From positions 62,001-126,000 of the forward strand of contig JAGFNQ010001174.1 of the NCBI GenBank assembly GCA_024364735.1: DNA of 64,000 nt, given 5' to 3'. The notes below the pieces were generated by a model. It saw only the letters and a program-made list of their open reading frames with translations. It had not been told where the DNA came from and made no database searches. The translations under genes were made by a program, and so were the position numbers. How positions within the stretch are numbered: position 1 is the first letter of the stretch; each line of letters opens with the position of its first letter. This document shows positions 44,108 through 57,330 of the stretch, piece after piece. Origin of the DNA: Boesenbergia rotunda (taxonomy: Eukaryota > Streptophyta > Magnoliopsida > Zingiberales > Zingiberaceae).

Positions 44108-45068
44108 AGCTAAAATATCCGTCTTACAATCAGTTAAAATTTGGTTGTCCAAAACTTTTTCCATGAAAGACCTGGGAGACGCAACCTATATCCTTGGGAT
44201 TAGAATCTATAGAGAGATCAAAACGGTTGCTTGGTCTTTCGCAGTCTACATATATAGACCGAGTGCTAAAAAGGTTTAGCATTTCGGAATCCAAGAAAGG
44301 TTACCTTCCCATCAGGCATGGGATCAACCTTTCAAAGTCTATGTGTCCGCGCACAGAAGACGAGAGGATTTGCATGAATAAGATTTCTTATGCATCCGCG
44401 ATAGGATCTATCATGTATGTTATGTTATGTACTAGGCCCGATGTATCGTATGCTCTGAGTGTCACGAGCAGATACCAGTCTGATCCAGGAATGGATCATT
44501 GGGCGGCTGTCAAGACAATCCTTAAGTACTTAAGAAGAATTAAGGATGTGTTCCTAATATATGGAGAAGGAGATATGGTAATACGTGGGTATACAAATGC
44601 TAGTTTCCAGACAGATAAGGATGTATCCAAATCTCAGTCTGGATACGTATTTACTTTGAATGGAGGCGCAATAAGTTGGAAGAGTTCCAAACAAGACACC
44701 GTAGCGGATTCTACCACGGAAGCGGAATATATTGCGGCTTCGGAAGCAGCAAAAGAAGCAGTCTGGATCAAGAAGTTTGTCTCAGAACTTGGTGTGGTTC
44801 CAACCATTGATGAAGCAATACCGGTTTACTGTGACAACAATGGAGCTATTGCATAAGCAAAGGAACCAAGGTCTCATCAGCGATCCAAACACGTGCTTCG
44901 TCGCTATCATCTGATCAGAGAGATTATAAGTAGGAATGATATACAAATTGAGAAAATTCCCACTGAAAGGAATTTAGCGGATCCTTTAACTAAGGCTTTG
45001 CCTCAAAGTAAGTTTGAGGGTCATGTTAGAGCCTGTGGTATTGGATACCGTAGCGATTGGCATTAGGC
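44108..45068 (+). pseudogene. E5 RT C-terminus and RNase H
   Basis: After a short frameshifted start (MKDLGDATYILGIRIY), the frame 44194-44856 gives SKRLLGLSQSTYIDRVLKRF, SAIGSIMYVMLCTRPDVSYA and STTEAEYIAASEAAKEAVW, then a TAA stop within an otherwise intact RNase H. The frame continues NQG-region residues KHVLRRYHLIREI to the element's end. Purine tract AAGTGGGAGTT (45070-45080) and LTR B follow. It is related to E4 Pol. Confidence 0.85.
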
Positions 45069-45080
45069 CAAGTGGGAGTT

Positions 45081-46712
45081 TGTTAGTATTGTGAGAGAAG
45101 TGTCCTAAGGCAATCGCCTTATGATTGTAATCATTTACTATGATGAATGAATATTCACTATTTGAGTATACATGTTCATGTATTTGATTGAGATCTTAAA
45201 CTCATTTACTGAATGTCCGCAATACAATTCACAGCATGAGAGAATTTGTGATGAATTCACAACTAGTGATTATCTCTACATGTGCCATTGTGAAGTATTG
45301 AAATTATCCCTAGTCGACGAATTGATAAATACGGACACTATCAATTCTGTTGAGACTAGCATGGGTTATTCTCTAATCAGCTGATTCTCACTGACTGGTG
45401 ACATTGGGATGTCCGGAGATAAACATGAATGCTAGTTAAGGGAACTAGTTCATTGAAGTGACTAGCTGTAAAACTTCATATGGTAATCTACATATAGATA
45501 TGTCAATGAAGTTCTTACTGCAGCTTAAGTGCGATGTTCCTTTGACTTGCGGTGTTCAAGTCATCTTGGTCATGAAGACTTATACTTTGACATCTTAAGC
45601 AAGCATCGCCAAGGAGGTGTGGACCCAGGATGATTGGGTATAAGCCGAAGTGCCCGAAGATGTTTGAACAGCCTACAAAGGATTCACCCCTCCTTGCGAG
45701 GAGATGTATACCCAAGGCCTATCGTCGGATTGTTACTCGAAGCCTCTGGCCAGAGCATCACATGTTCAGAGTATGAATCTCTCAGAAACATGAGAGTAAC
45801 TAGAATCCGTTGGACGAGAAAGACATTACTTGGGCTAGGTGTGACGCAGTCAACCTAGTGGGGACTGACACACATAGACCGTGTCCTGAACCAAGTGGGT
45901 ATAAGATGGTGAAGGGAATGAGGCACGATTCATTAAAGCTGCTGAAGGGTTTCAGAATTATATCTGAGGTCAACCGTTGATCTTTCGATTAATTGGGGAT
46001 CATGATGTACTACTAGGTGTCATTCATGATCGTTCTATAATTGGTTAATTATAGACGGCTAACATAAATCGAAAGCCTATTTAGTCACACGCACTACGAG
46101 TAATCCGAGGGATTTAAAACGAGTTGAAAATTAGATTTTCCGATTAAGAGAGATAAGTCGAATCTGAATTTGTCAGAGACGCATCGGAAGCTTAAAATGG
46201 TTAAGTCTTTTGAATGCTTATTGGGCGAATTAAATGAGTTTAATTCGCAAGGAGACGGCTTGGATTTAGCCGGCCAAAGAGGGTCCCCACCCTCTTTGGT
46301 TTGGCCGGCCACAATAAAAGGGAAGCCAAATTGTTTGGTTTAAATTATAAAATAAATCGAGCGTGATTTGTTTTATAAAATTATGGATAAAGAAATTTAT
46401 AGAAATTTATTTTTTTCATGAAAATTAAAATGAACCATGGATTGGTTTATTTTATTTTATAAAATCAATTATGAATTGATTTTTCCATGATAAGAAAAAT
46501 TTATATAATAAATTTCTTGTGAAAAATTTATTCCATAATAAAAGGGGAGACATGGTTGTTTTTGTTATAAATTAAATTATAATAAAAACTTGGCATAACG
46601 GAATAATTCATAGAAAAATTTATAAGATAAATTTCTTATAAAAATTTATTCGGTTAAAAGGAGACTTGGCGATAAAGAGGCTACTATATAAAGGTACCAA
46701 GGCAAGGCTTGG
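45081..46712 (+). repeat. E5 LTR B
   Basis: It begins TGTTAGTATTGTGAGAG and is similar to LTR A over 850 bp, then matches LTR C through its AT-rich part and TATATAAAGG promoter (about 46685). It ends abruptly in pol sequence at about 46713, within a TTGGTAATCAATTCC context. Confidence 0.82.
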
Positions 46713-47600
46713 TAATCAATTCCTTGTTTCTGACGATATCCTTTTGCCACTAATCTAGCCTTAAAGGTAACAACATTACCTTCCATGTCGGTTTTCTTCT
46801 TGAAAACTCACTTGCACCCTATGGGTTTAATCCCTTCAGGTGGGTTAACCAAGTCCCATACTTGATTTTCGTACATGGAATCCATTTCCGACTTCATGGC
46901 TTCAAGCCATTTGTCCCTTTCTGAACTTTTCAGAACATCTTCATAACTGATAGGTTCGTCATCGCTTATGAGTAACACGTCGTTCGATTCACTTATAAGA
47001 AATCTGTATCTCTCTGGAATATTGCGTGTCCTATCAGACCTACGAAAAGGTGGTGTTGTTTTAGGTTCAACTGATAGCTCATCATCATGAGTTCTCGGTT
47101 GTGGGTCTAGACTAGGTGTCTCTGTAATGTCTATTGGAGTTTCTTGAACTTCTTCAAGTTCAATGTCACTCCCACTGTTTTCTTGTAAAAGAAATTCTTT
47201 TTCTAGAAATACAGCATGCCTTGAAACAAACACCTTTTGTTCCAAGGGATGATAGAATTGGTATCCCTTCGTTTCCTTAGGGTATCCAATAAATAGACAT
47301 TTATCAGACTTAGCATTCAATTTGTCTGATACAGTCCGCTTCACATAAGCAGGACAACCCCATCAGTTATGAAGATGTTCTGAAAAGTTCAGAAAGGGAC
47401 AAATGACTTGAAGCCATGAAGTCGGAAATGGATTCCATGTACGAAAATCAAGTATGGGACTTGGTTAACCCACCTGAAGGGATTAAACCCATAGGGTGCA
47501 AGTGGGTTTTCAAGAAGAAAACCGACATGGAAGGTAATGTTGTTACCTTTAAGGCTAGATTAGTGGCAAAAGGATATCGTCAGAAATAAGGAATTAATTA
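46713..47600. repeat. Large inverted repeat (hairpin) of RT-coding sequence
   Basis: Arms 46713-46951 and 47362-47600 are each 239 bp, reverse complements without indels (paired positions sum to 94313), and differ at four sites by my reading. The 410-bp loop (46952-47361) is antisense pol (integrase end to RT start; minus-strand frame 47344-46808, with GYPKETKGYQFY and RRSDRTRN). The arm coding sequence includes WLEAMKSEMDSMYENQVWDL. Confidence 0.92.
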
Positions 47601-47810
47601 TGACGAAACTTATTCGCCAGTAGCTATGCTTAAATCCATTCGGATGCTCCTGGCCATAGCAGCTCATTATGATTATGAGATATGACAAATGGATGTGAAA
47701 ACAGCATTCCTTAATGGAAACCTGCTTGAGGATGTGTACATGATACAACCTGAAGGTTTCACATCGGTTGATAAAACCAAAATATGCAAGCTTCGACGAT
47801 CCATATATAT
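47601..47810 (+). pseudogene. E5 RT fragment, sense
   Basis: It continues from the right hairpin arm: DETYSPVAMLKSIRMLLAIAA, a TGA stop at 47683-47685, then QMDVKTAFLNGNLLEDVYM, breaking off after CKLRRSIY at the telomeric repeat. Confidence 0.85.
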
Positions 47811-47811
47811 G

Positions 47812-47837
47812 TTTAGGGTTTAGGGTTTAGGGTTTAG
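47812..47837 (+). repeat. Interstitial telomeric repeat, (TTTAGGG)3 TTTAG
   Basis: There are three perfect units of the Arabidopsis-type plant telomere repeat plus five bases. It lies exactly at the junction between RT sequence (…CCATATATATG) and the interior of LTR C (GTGCCGGAAGATG). Confidence 0.95.
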
Positions 47838-49364
47838 TGCCGGAAGATGTTTGAACAACCTACAAAGGATTCACCACTCCTTGCGAGGAGATGTATACCC
47901 GAGGCCTATCGTCGGATTGTTACTCGAAGCATCTGGCCAGAGCATGACATGTTTAGAGTATGAATCTCTTAAATACATGAGAGTAATTAGAATCCGTAGG
48001 ACGAGAAAACGTTACTTGGGCTAGGTGTGACGTAGTCAGCCTAGTGGAGACTGACACACATAGACCATGTCTTGAACCAAGTGGGTATAAGATGGTGAAG
48101 GGAATGGGGCACGATTCATTATAGCTGCTGAAGGGTTTCAGAATTGTTTCTGAGGTCAATCGTTGATCTTTCGATTAATTGGGGATCATGATGTACTACT
48201 AGGTGCCACTCATGATCGTTCTATAATTAATTGATTAATTATAGACGGCCAACATTAATTGAAAGCCTATTTAGTCACACGCACTACGAGTAATCCGAGG
48301 GATTTAAAACTAGTTGAAAATTAGATTTTCCAATCAAGAGAGATTAAGTTTGGTTGAGCCAAACGATAAGTCGAATCTGAATTTTTCAGAGACGCATCGG
48401 AAGCGTAAAATGGCTAAGTCTTTTAAAGACTTAATAGATGAATTAAATAAGTTTAATTCATTGGGGCTTGGCTTGGATGGGCCGGCCAAAGAGGGCCTCC
48501 ATCCTCTTTGCTTGGCCGGCCACAACAAAGGGAGAGAACCAAGTTTTTGGTTCAATTTATAAAATAAACCAAGTGTGGTTTGTTTTATAAAATTATGGAT
48601 GATATAAATTTTTATATAATAAACCAAGATTTGGTTTATTTTTTCATGAAAATTAAAATGGACCATGGATTGGTTTATTTTTTATAAAATCAATCATGGA
48701 TTGATTTACCATGATTCCATAGGAGAGAAGATTTTTATCATGAATTAAAATATGATTTTAACCATGATATAAAATCAAACTTGGCATGATGGAATAAGGT
48801 ATTCCATATTTGAGAGGTTTGATGGTTGAGAGGCCACTATATAAAGGACCCAAGGTAAGACTTGGGTGTGAATTATAGAGATGAAGGCATAGGCTCTCTC
48901 CCTCTCTTTCTCTCCTTCTCTTCTCCCCTTCTTGCCATGTGCCAACCAGCCCCAAGAAGGAGCACCAGCCGGCCATCCTTTTGTGGTTAGTCCTCCGACT
49001 TCTCTCTTGGTTTTTCTTGTTGCGTTCTCGGAGAATCTAGTAGTGCTCGAGAACACGAAACTCGTGGCTTTGCGAAGTCATCCCGAAGATACTCGGCGTG
49101 GACGCGAATAGAGGCGGAGCTTCCAAGGGGCGCTTACGGTTGGATCTCGTCCCTTCCTTCGAGTTACGCGAGCTAATATGAAAATTAGTTTACGTTTCTG
49201 CAAAAATTTCAAATATATGATCATGTCTACACAAGATAAAATTGCATGCTTAGATGTGTGGTTAAATGATTTAGAGAAATTATTTATGCTAAATCTTCCG
49301 CTGCACGTAATTAATTTTAAAATTATGAACCCGCATCCATGTCAACATGCACCCGGTCCCAACA
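47838..49364 (+). repeat. E5 LTR C, 5'-truncated
   Basis: It starts inside the LTR (equivalent to about 43821 in LTR A). It continues through GCCGGCCAAAGAGGG and TATATAAAGG (about 48838) to the end ...CACCCGGTCCCAACA. The region downstream of the TATA gives the only complete U5-like end of this family in the window. Confidence 0.85.
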
Positions 49365-49369
49365 ACTGT

Positions 49370-52300
49370 AACCCTTTACAGCTAGCTCCTCATCGCCTCC
49401 AAATATCAAGAAATATTCTTTCGTCATTCGCAAGTACTTAAGAATATTCTTGACAGCTGTCCAGTGATTTTCACCTGGATCTGACTAGTACCTGCTCGTC
49501 ATGCTCAAAGCATACGAGACATCTGGGCGAGTACAAAGCATGGCGTACATGATAGACCCTATAGCGGATGCATAAGGGATCTGATCCATCCGGTCTCTCT
49601 CCTCCTTAGAAGAGGGGCATTGAATCTTCGAAAGACTCACACCATGTGACATTGGTAGAAATCCCTTCTTGGAATTCTGCATGGCAAAACGATTAAGCAC
49701 CTTGTCAACATATGTACTCTGGCTTAAGCCAAGCAATCTTTTAGATCTATCTCTATAGATCTTGATGCCTAGGATATAGGCTGCTTCACCTAAGTCTTTC
49801 ATTGAGAAACAATTCCCGAGCCATGTCTTCACAGACCGCAGTGAAGGGATATCATTCCCAATGAGGAGTATGTCATCTACATACAAGATCAGGAAGATAA
49901 CTGTGCTCCCACTATCCCTCTTGTAGACACAGGGTTCATCCTCACTCTTGATGAAACCAAACGCTTTGATTGCATCATCGAATCGAAGATTCCAGCTTCG
50001 AGATGCTTGCTTTAGCCCATAAATGGACCTTTGCAACTTACATACCTTTCCAGCATGCTCTGGATCTATAAAACCCTCAGGTTGTGTCATGTACACATCC
50101 TCCAGTAGATTCCCATTCAGGAATGCGGTTTTGACATCCATCTGCTAGATCTCGTAATCATGGTAAGCTGCTATAGCAAGCATGATCCGAATAGACTTAA
50201 GTATCGCGACTGGTGAAAAGGTTTCATCATAGTTAATACCATGGATTTGCTTGAAACCTTTAGCTACCAATCGCCCTTTATAGGTATGCATGAGTCCATC
50301 CATGTCAGTCTTTCTTCTAAAGACCCACTTACACCCAATGGGTTTAATACCCTCAGGTGGATCAACCAAAGTCCATACTTGGTTAGTGTACATGGATTCC
50401 ATTTCAGACCTCATGGCTTCTAGCCATTTCTCAGAATCTGAGCTCATCACAGCTTCTTGATAGGATGTAGGCTCATTCAACTCAACGAGCGTAACGTCAT
50501 CATGGTCAGACAAGAGAAAAGAGTATCTCTCAGGCTGACGATGTATCCTATCGGATCTGCGAGGAGGTTGGTCTACTTGAACAGCTTGTTGTTCCACAAC
50601 TTCTTGTGCAACAACCTTGTGATCCACAACATCTTGTGGTGTCTGTTCAATATCCATTAAGGCCTCTGTGTTATTTGTATCTTGAACTTCTTCAAGATGG
50701 ACTTTACTCCCACTAATTCTTCTAGAAATAAACTCCTTTTCTAGAAAGACGCCATTCCTGGCGACAAACACTTTGCCTAGTGTGGGATTGTAAAAGTAAT
50801 ATCCCTTTGTTTCCTTGGGATATCCTACAAAATAACACTTATCATATTTGGGTCCTAGTTTATCCGAGACTTGGCGTCGAACGTAAGCCTCACAACCCCA
50901 AATCCTTATAAAAGTCATCATGGGACTCTTCCCAGTCCATATCGTATATGGTGTCTTTGTTACGACCTTTGATGGAGCTCGGTTAAGTGTGAAAAGAGCT
51001 GTCTCTAGAGCGAAACCCCAGAAGGAAGTAGGAAGATCTGTCTGATTCATCATCGATCGTACCATATCTAATAGAGTATGATTTCTCCGCTCGGACACAC
51101 CATTCCACTGTGGTGTTCCAGGTGGAGTGAGTTGGGATACGATCCCACATTCTGCTAGATGGTCACGAAACTCTTGGCTAAGGTATTCACCACCTCGATC
51201 TGATTGAAGCATCTTAATATTTTTGCCAAGTTGGTTTTGTACTTCACTTTTGAATTCTTTGAACTTTTCAAAGGATTCTGACTTATGTCTCATAAGATAC
51301 ACATAGCCATATCTACTGATATCATCAGTGAATGTGATGAAGTACTGATAGCCTCCTCTAGCTGTGACATTGAAAGGGCCACATACATCAGTATGTATGA
51401 GTCCTAACAATTCTGTCGCTTTTTCGTCGTGTCCACTAAATGGAGTCTTGGTCATCTTGCCTAGAAGGCAAGATTCACATGTCTCATATGATTCAAAATC
51501 AAATGAGTCCAGTAATCTATCCTTATGGAGCTGGGATATGCGACTCTCATTTATATGCCCTAAGCGACAGCGCCAAAGATATGTTTGGTTCAAATCATTT
51601 GGTTTGAACCGTTTGGTATTTATGTTATAGATTGGGTTCTCTAGATCTAGAACATAGAGTCCATTCATCAATGGTGCATTACAATAGAACATATCATTCA
51701 GCATGATAGAACAACATTTGTCCTTTATGGTAAATGAAAACCCTTTCTTGTCCAAACAAGATACTGAAATAATGTTCTTAGTTAATGCGGGTACATAAAA
51801 GCACTCTTCTAGTTCTAGGATAAGCCCAGTGGGCAAAGACAATGAGTATGTTCCTACAGCAATAGCAACAACTCTTTCTTCATTGCCTACTCGTAGGTCC
51901 ACTTCGCCCTTGGTCAATGATCTAGCTCTTTGAAGGCCCTGCACATTAGTACAAATGTGAGACGCGCATCCGGTATCTAATACCCAAGATGAAGAGATAT
52001 ATAGATTGACTTCTATAACAAAAATACCTGAGGCAGAAGTCTCACTTCTTTTCTTCTTTGCTTCCTCTAGGTAATGTTTGCAGTTCCTCTTCCAATGTCC
52101 GGTCTCACCACAATGGAAGCAGGTCCCTTCGTTAGGCACTTTGACTTTGCCCTTGGATGTAGTAGAATTGGCCTTGCCTTTGGCTTGGGTCTTACCCTTG
52201 CCTTTAGGCTTCCATTTACCTTTGCCCTTGTTAACCATCAGTACATTACTGGTTTTGGTTTTCTTGAGATTAGGTTCAGCAGTTCTCAACATGCTGAGCA

Positions 52301-52860
52301 TCTCAGGCAGAGGTTTATCAATTTCATTTATGTTGTAGTTCATGACAAATTGATTGTACCCTTCCGGCAACGATTGCAGGATAAGGTCAGTAGCCAATTC
52401 TTGGCCCAGTGGGAATCCTAGTCTTTCAAGGTTCTCCACATACCCAATCATCTTGAGTACATGAGTCCCTACAGGAGTTCCCTCTTGCATCTTACATGCA
52501 AATAGGGCTTTGGACACCTCGAACCGCTCGTGCCTAGCTTGCCCTTGATATAGTTGTTTTAGATGCTCAACCATATCATGTGCATTCATGTTGCTTCTGA
52601 AGCTCAGAGGTCATGGTGGCAAGCATTAGACATGACACATCCAATGCATCATCCTGATGCTTCTTGTAAGCATCCTTTTCAGCACGGGTGGCAATAGCAA
52701 CGGGTGCTTCTGGAAGGGGTTGCTCTAGGACGTACAGTTTTCTTTCTTGTTTGAGGACTATCCTCAAATTTCTGTACCAGCCCAGGAAATTAGCTCCGTT
52801 GAGCTTGTCCTTCTCAAGGACAGATCGCAGAGAGAGAGTATTCGACGTATTAGATGACAT
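49370..52860 (-). pseudogene. E4 gag-pol, main part
   Basis: The minus-strand ATG at 52860 opens MSSNTSNTLSLRSVLEKDKL. A frameshift near 52580 leads to an 814-residue frame. It has the zinc knuckle CFHCGETGHWKRNC (about 52125), protease VLDTGCASHICTN, pre-integrase WRCRLGHIN, integrase HTDVCGPF, SDRGGEY and QWNGVSERRN, and the RT start. A TAG at 50145-50147 interrupts RT before QMDVKTAFLNG. RT resumes with YGLKQASRSWNLRF and catalytic YVDDILLIG (about 49870). After a stop at 49485 the frame runs to E5. It makes particle, integrase and RT functions in intact relatives; this copy is broken. Confidence 0.92.
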
Positions 52861-54304
52861 GGTGATCTACAACAACACAACATGCAGAGATAAGTATCAT
52901 ATCTAGATCATTTAATTAGGCCTTTAATTAAATGATGCTCCCACTAAATCGTAGAGCTTTTGTAGGGGCTAGTCATGGATGTAGACAAACTCACTTTGTC
53001 CACACTACTAGCTCCAAATCAAATAGCGACTACATTTTGTACTGGGACAAGATCCAAACGATACTTCATCTTGAGTTAGCTTTAGCTAATCGCCCAAGAC
53101 TAGGTACAATTCGGTAGGTAACATTTTACCAATTACATCGTATGCAACTCTTGAAAAGGGTCAAGATCCACGTCATTGCACATCATCTTGAGTTAGCTTT
53201 GGCTAATCGCCCAAGACTTAGTATAATTTGTTCTCTTACCCAATTTTCCCAACTTTTGGGATATGCCTCTAAGTTTCTCAATCCAATTGAGGTGACTTAG
53301 TTAAGTCTTACCCAAAGTTCGATAGCGGGACATCACAATTGTCCTCTCGCACTCTACCAAGATAAATGTGTTGCTTCGCTTTGGCAGAACCCAACAATAA
53401 ATGATCCAGGTAGTTTATGAGTACCAAACTTTGGTAGGCATATGGAGTTGACTTAATTGAGATAAACATTTTATCTAATCATGCATCACATACACACATA
53501 GCATATATCAACATATAAGCAAGAAATGTGACATCGTTATAGCCCGTATACTATGATCTTCTCAAGCCAATGAGAAGATCAATGGTCAACCTAAGGATAA
53601 CTTCTTCTCCAAGAGCATCCTCCGGTCATCATGTATGGTTGGCATCCTCCTTGTAACTTCATTCTTCAATGGACACTCCATTCCTCTTTTGTACATTACA
53701 ATGTAGGAAAACTCGAGTTACATTCGAGTCTAAATCTAATTTTACAATTAGGAAGAATAAATACAAGGCACGACACGCAGGCCGTATTATGAATTACAAC
53801 ATGCACATCACACATACATCCAATCACATTGGGGTTAAGGTCATAACCATTCACTATGTCATCATACACAATAGATTTAGGACATTTATTATATTATGAG
53901 TGCAAAAACAAAATCTGCCGCGTGCGCAGAAACTCACGGCGGGGTCAAGGGGCAGCGCCCCGATCCAAAATTTTTCTGGTTCCCCTAGCGAGTTGCTGCC
54001 CTCGATTCATCAACATGAATCCGAGACCCACTTAGCTACGGTATAATCACTCGGACTCCTCCTTCCCGAGACATTCTCAGGGTTTCTCACTCGGGACTAC
54101 CCGAGCGTCTGTCTTCCCGAGTGGCCTCGGGAAGCTGTCTGCTCGGTATGACCTCAGAGGTCATCTTCCCGAGTGGGAGGTCAGGAGCCCGACTACTATA
54201 TCATACAGTATATGCAACTCATAAAAAAAAACTTGTCCTACTTCTATATCACATATAAAAACATAAAACCTTGTACGATCTTTCGCAAGTGACTTTGATA
54301 CCAC

Positions 54305-56066
54305 TGTTGGGTTCTCCCGGCACAAAACAATAAAAATGCAGCGGAAACAAGAACCCACGAGCGATCCATGCGAAAGAAAACTTGCACAAAGTTATCTATC
54401 TAATAGATTTATCTATTGTTTATACCTTTGAAGCGTGCCCTTCGGTTATCCCGCTCGTCCAAGATGTGACGGATCTCTTGCACGTTCAAACGTCCGTGCC
54501 TCTATTCGTATCCACACGGACACAATCTCTCAACTTCGGGAGAACTACCTTAGTTGTGCTAGCAACTTGAGGTAGCTCGAAAACACCAAGAACCTTACAG
54601 TAAGGTTTCGGCCAAGAGTGGAGGAGAGGAAGAAGAGAGGAAGGGAAGGGGAAAAGCTAAGGCAAGAAGAAGACACCATCCAAAGTCACAAGGCCCTCTT
54701 TTATAATCATCCCATGAATATGAAGAGGTTTGTGTCTCTTTGGCTTCCCAATAAAGAGCACACCTTTTTATGTGGCTCTTTATCATTTCCCATGCAAGAA
54801 AAGAATTTTTTCATCCAATGAAGAGAGACTTTTCTCTTTCCTTCATGCAACTCCGACCGGGCCTCTCGGGCTTCTGACTCGATCTCCTGACCAAGTCTCC
54901 CGAGGGGCAAGCTCCCGACCCAGTCTGCCGAGCTCCGACCTAGTCTGTTGAGTGCCGACCCAGTTCGCCGAGTTCCGACTCGGTCCGCCGAGCTCCGACT
55001 CGGCCCACCGAGCTCCGACTCGGTCTCTCTCGAGTCCCCCGAACTGACCTCCCGAGTTCCCAACTCGGGCTCAGATCTGCCGATCAACTTTCCCGAAGCA
55101 TTGTGTCCTTTGTGTGTGACCCAATAGGTTCTCGTGACGTTGGCAATGCGCCTAAACACTTTAGACACATAAACAATGAGCGGCATCTAGCAATGCATCA
55201 TTGCTACCCAAGTAACAAGAAAAGTCGAGATCCGACTAAACCTCCGTGACTATGATAGTGTATGACCTTGTCTTTCTATCCTTGATATCCAGATTGACTA
55301 ATGAGGCATAGCCCGTGTCATCCTCAATCAATCTTGTGTTTCTTGATCCCTGAGTAGACTCACTCAAACAAATGAGCTCAATATCTCATATTGACTCATT
55401 TAAGCATGGTCATGCGTTTCAGTAGTCCTACTCGATCAAGGGGCCCACAGATATCACTCCCGTCATATGGGAGGGATAGATCCCATCTACATCACTCACA
55501 TCCCTCCGCATAATTCATTACATGCCCAGTGATCGCCTTTATAGTCCACCATGTTATGGGTGACGTTTGACGATACCAAAGTACATAACTCCTTATGTAG
55601 GGAACCGTAGTGACTTCAGGTCTAAGGACTATTCATACCAATAGTCACATGAGAAAGTCTATGACACTCATATAACAATCTATGAAACTTTCTCATGGCG
55701 GGTCATTCAGTACACATTCTCCAATGTATACCCATGTGTCAACTTGATATCACATATTCATGACTTGTGAGCTCAAGTCATCAGTTGACCTACATGCTAG
55801 TCTCCATGCATTAATATTGTCCCTGAATGTTAATGCTCGACTAGGAATAATTTAGTGTAGTGTTCTCTACATTATCTCACTATCAATTCAACCAATCGAT
55901 ATAATGTAGATAAGAACCTACTATACAAGGACATTATTATACTTAGTTATTCGGCACAGAATACAAAGTAAGTATAATAACCAACACGCCTTTATTAATG
56001 ATAGAATATGATACAAAATGCCCCTAGTCAATCATCACATAATTGGCTCTAGGGCTCCTACTAACA
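54305..56066 (-). repeat. E4 5' LTR
   Basis: It runs TGTTGGGTTCTCCCGG to ...GGGCTCCTACTAACA (1762 bp), the pair of 40930-42762. The minus-strand TATAAAAG promoter lies near 54700. The CCGAG...CTCGG repeats (about 54940-55030) are fewer than in the other copy. The primer site on the minus strand (TGGTATCAAAG) lies at 54303 and below. Confidence 0.92.
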
Positions 56067-56071
56067 GAAAA

Positions 56072-57330
56072 GGTATCTAGCCTACATTCTAGAATTAAGG
56101 AAATTTTAAATGGACTAACAAGTGAAGGTGAGCAAATCTCTAATCAAGACATCTTGATGAAAGCCATCAATGCCTCCCAAGAACCACAAATTGGAGCTCA
56201 ATGGTGGACTCATATTACATATCCAAGGATCTAGATAAAAGTTCTCTAGATGAATTCTTCACAACCATGGAGCTCCATGAAACTCGAATTGGAGGATTGA
56301 ATGTAGAAGTCCACCAACCAAGAGGAGTAGCCCTTGTGGCAAACAAGGGAAAGGGTAAAAAGAAGAAGGTCTCATCATCTGACTCGAAAGAATCAAGTGC
56401 ATGAAGGGATAGTGATGAGGAAGCTTACATGGCAAGAAAAATGAGAAAAGCCTTTAAACATTTTTCAACTAACAAATCTCATGGTAGAAAAAGTTCAAAA
56501 GCAAGAGTAGAACAAGAAAAATTATATGTTACAATTGTCAAAGGGAAAGACATATGAGGGATGAATGTCCTCTCTTAAAAAAAAGAAAGGGAAGAAGAAA
56601 GAAGAAAAGAAGAAAACAAAAGAAAAAGGGAAGATGGTCCAAAACTTAAAGGCAACCCGAGATGAGTCGTCATCATCAGAAGAAGAAGAACACCATGTGC
56701 CCCATTTTACCTTAATGGGAATTGATGACATTGCTTCCACATCATCCGAAGTTGAAGAAGAAAAGAGCTCAAGTGAAGATGAAGAGAGCTCAAGTGAAGG
56801 GGGAGGTCAAACTTCGGATTCGGATGTCTCAGTAAGTGAGGTATATAATCTACCCACTACTACTTTAGTTAAACTCATTTCTAATATTAATGATGATCTA
56901 TTTAAGGCTAGAAAGAAAATTAAATGTTTGAAAAATAAAATTTGCATGCTTAATGAAAAATTAGAATTCATAACACTTAGGGATGGTATGCATGCTTCCT
57001 CTTTTTTTAGTTTAAATGGTTCATGTTTAGAAGAGGAAAATAGGGAATTAAGGGAAAAGGTGGATAACCTTACTAAAGCTCTTAGGAAATTTGAAATTGG
57101 TTCCAACACTCTAGATATGATCATTAGGAGTCAAAGAGCAAGTTTCAAGAAAACGGGGTTAGAATATGATCAACCAAACAATAAAAAAGCCTACCATTAC
57201 TTGCTTGCTAGCGGTTAACAAAGAACCAAGAGCCTAGATAGAAAATGGATCCCCAAGGTATATTTGGTTAACCCAATTAGAAAGAATCTCTATTGGATGC
57301 CAAAGTCAATCCTCAAGGGTTAGAGGATTT
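56072..57330 (+). pseudogene. gag: E3 gag, 3' part
   Basis: It resumes with the Gag helical region (SLHSRIKEILNGLTSEGEQI), then, with frame changes, reaches LDEFFTTMELHE. A degraded zinc knuckle CYNCQRERHMRDEC is near 56529. Lysine-rich and acidic serine-rich segments and a coiled-coil-like stretch follow (56565-57218). The next stop is followed by WIPKVYLV-like sequence and then non-coding DNA, so the element passes from gag straight to its 3' region without pol. Confidence 0.8.

Larger units (their letters stand above)
43253..49364 (+). mobile_element. E5: rearranged Ty1/copia element nested in E4
   Basis: The flanks ATTGT (43248-43252) and ACTGT (49365-49369) are a TSD with one transition. 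Layout: LTR A (43253-44107, 3' half missing); RT-RNase H in sense (44108-45068); LTR B (45081-about 46712); antisense pol fragment; sense pol fragment, inverted against the previous one; a telomeric repeat stretch; LTR C (47838-49364, 5' part missing). LTRs A and C are nearly identical where they overlap, and B is more diverged. So A and C are the true outer pair, and B entered by an earlier rearrangement. Confidence 0.82.
40930..56066 (-). mobile_element. E4: Ty1/copia element with full gag-pol, on the minus strand
   Basis: The TSD GAAAA is perfect at 40925-40929 and 56067-56071. LTRs are 40930-42762 (3') and 54305-56066 (5'). The minus-strand primer site TGGTATCAAAG abuts 54304, and the purine tract CTAGTGGGAGAT abuts 42763. 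Domain order Gag, PR, IN, RT, RH defines copia; Gag and Pol differ clearly from E2, so this is another lineage (Tork/TAR-like by general look, not resolved). E5 splits the RNase H region. Confidence 0.92.
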
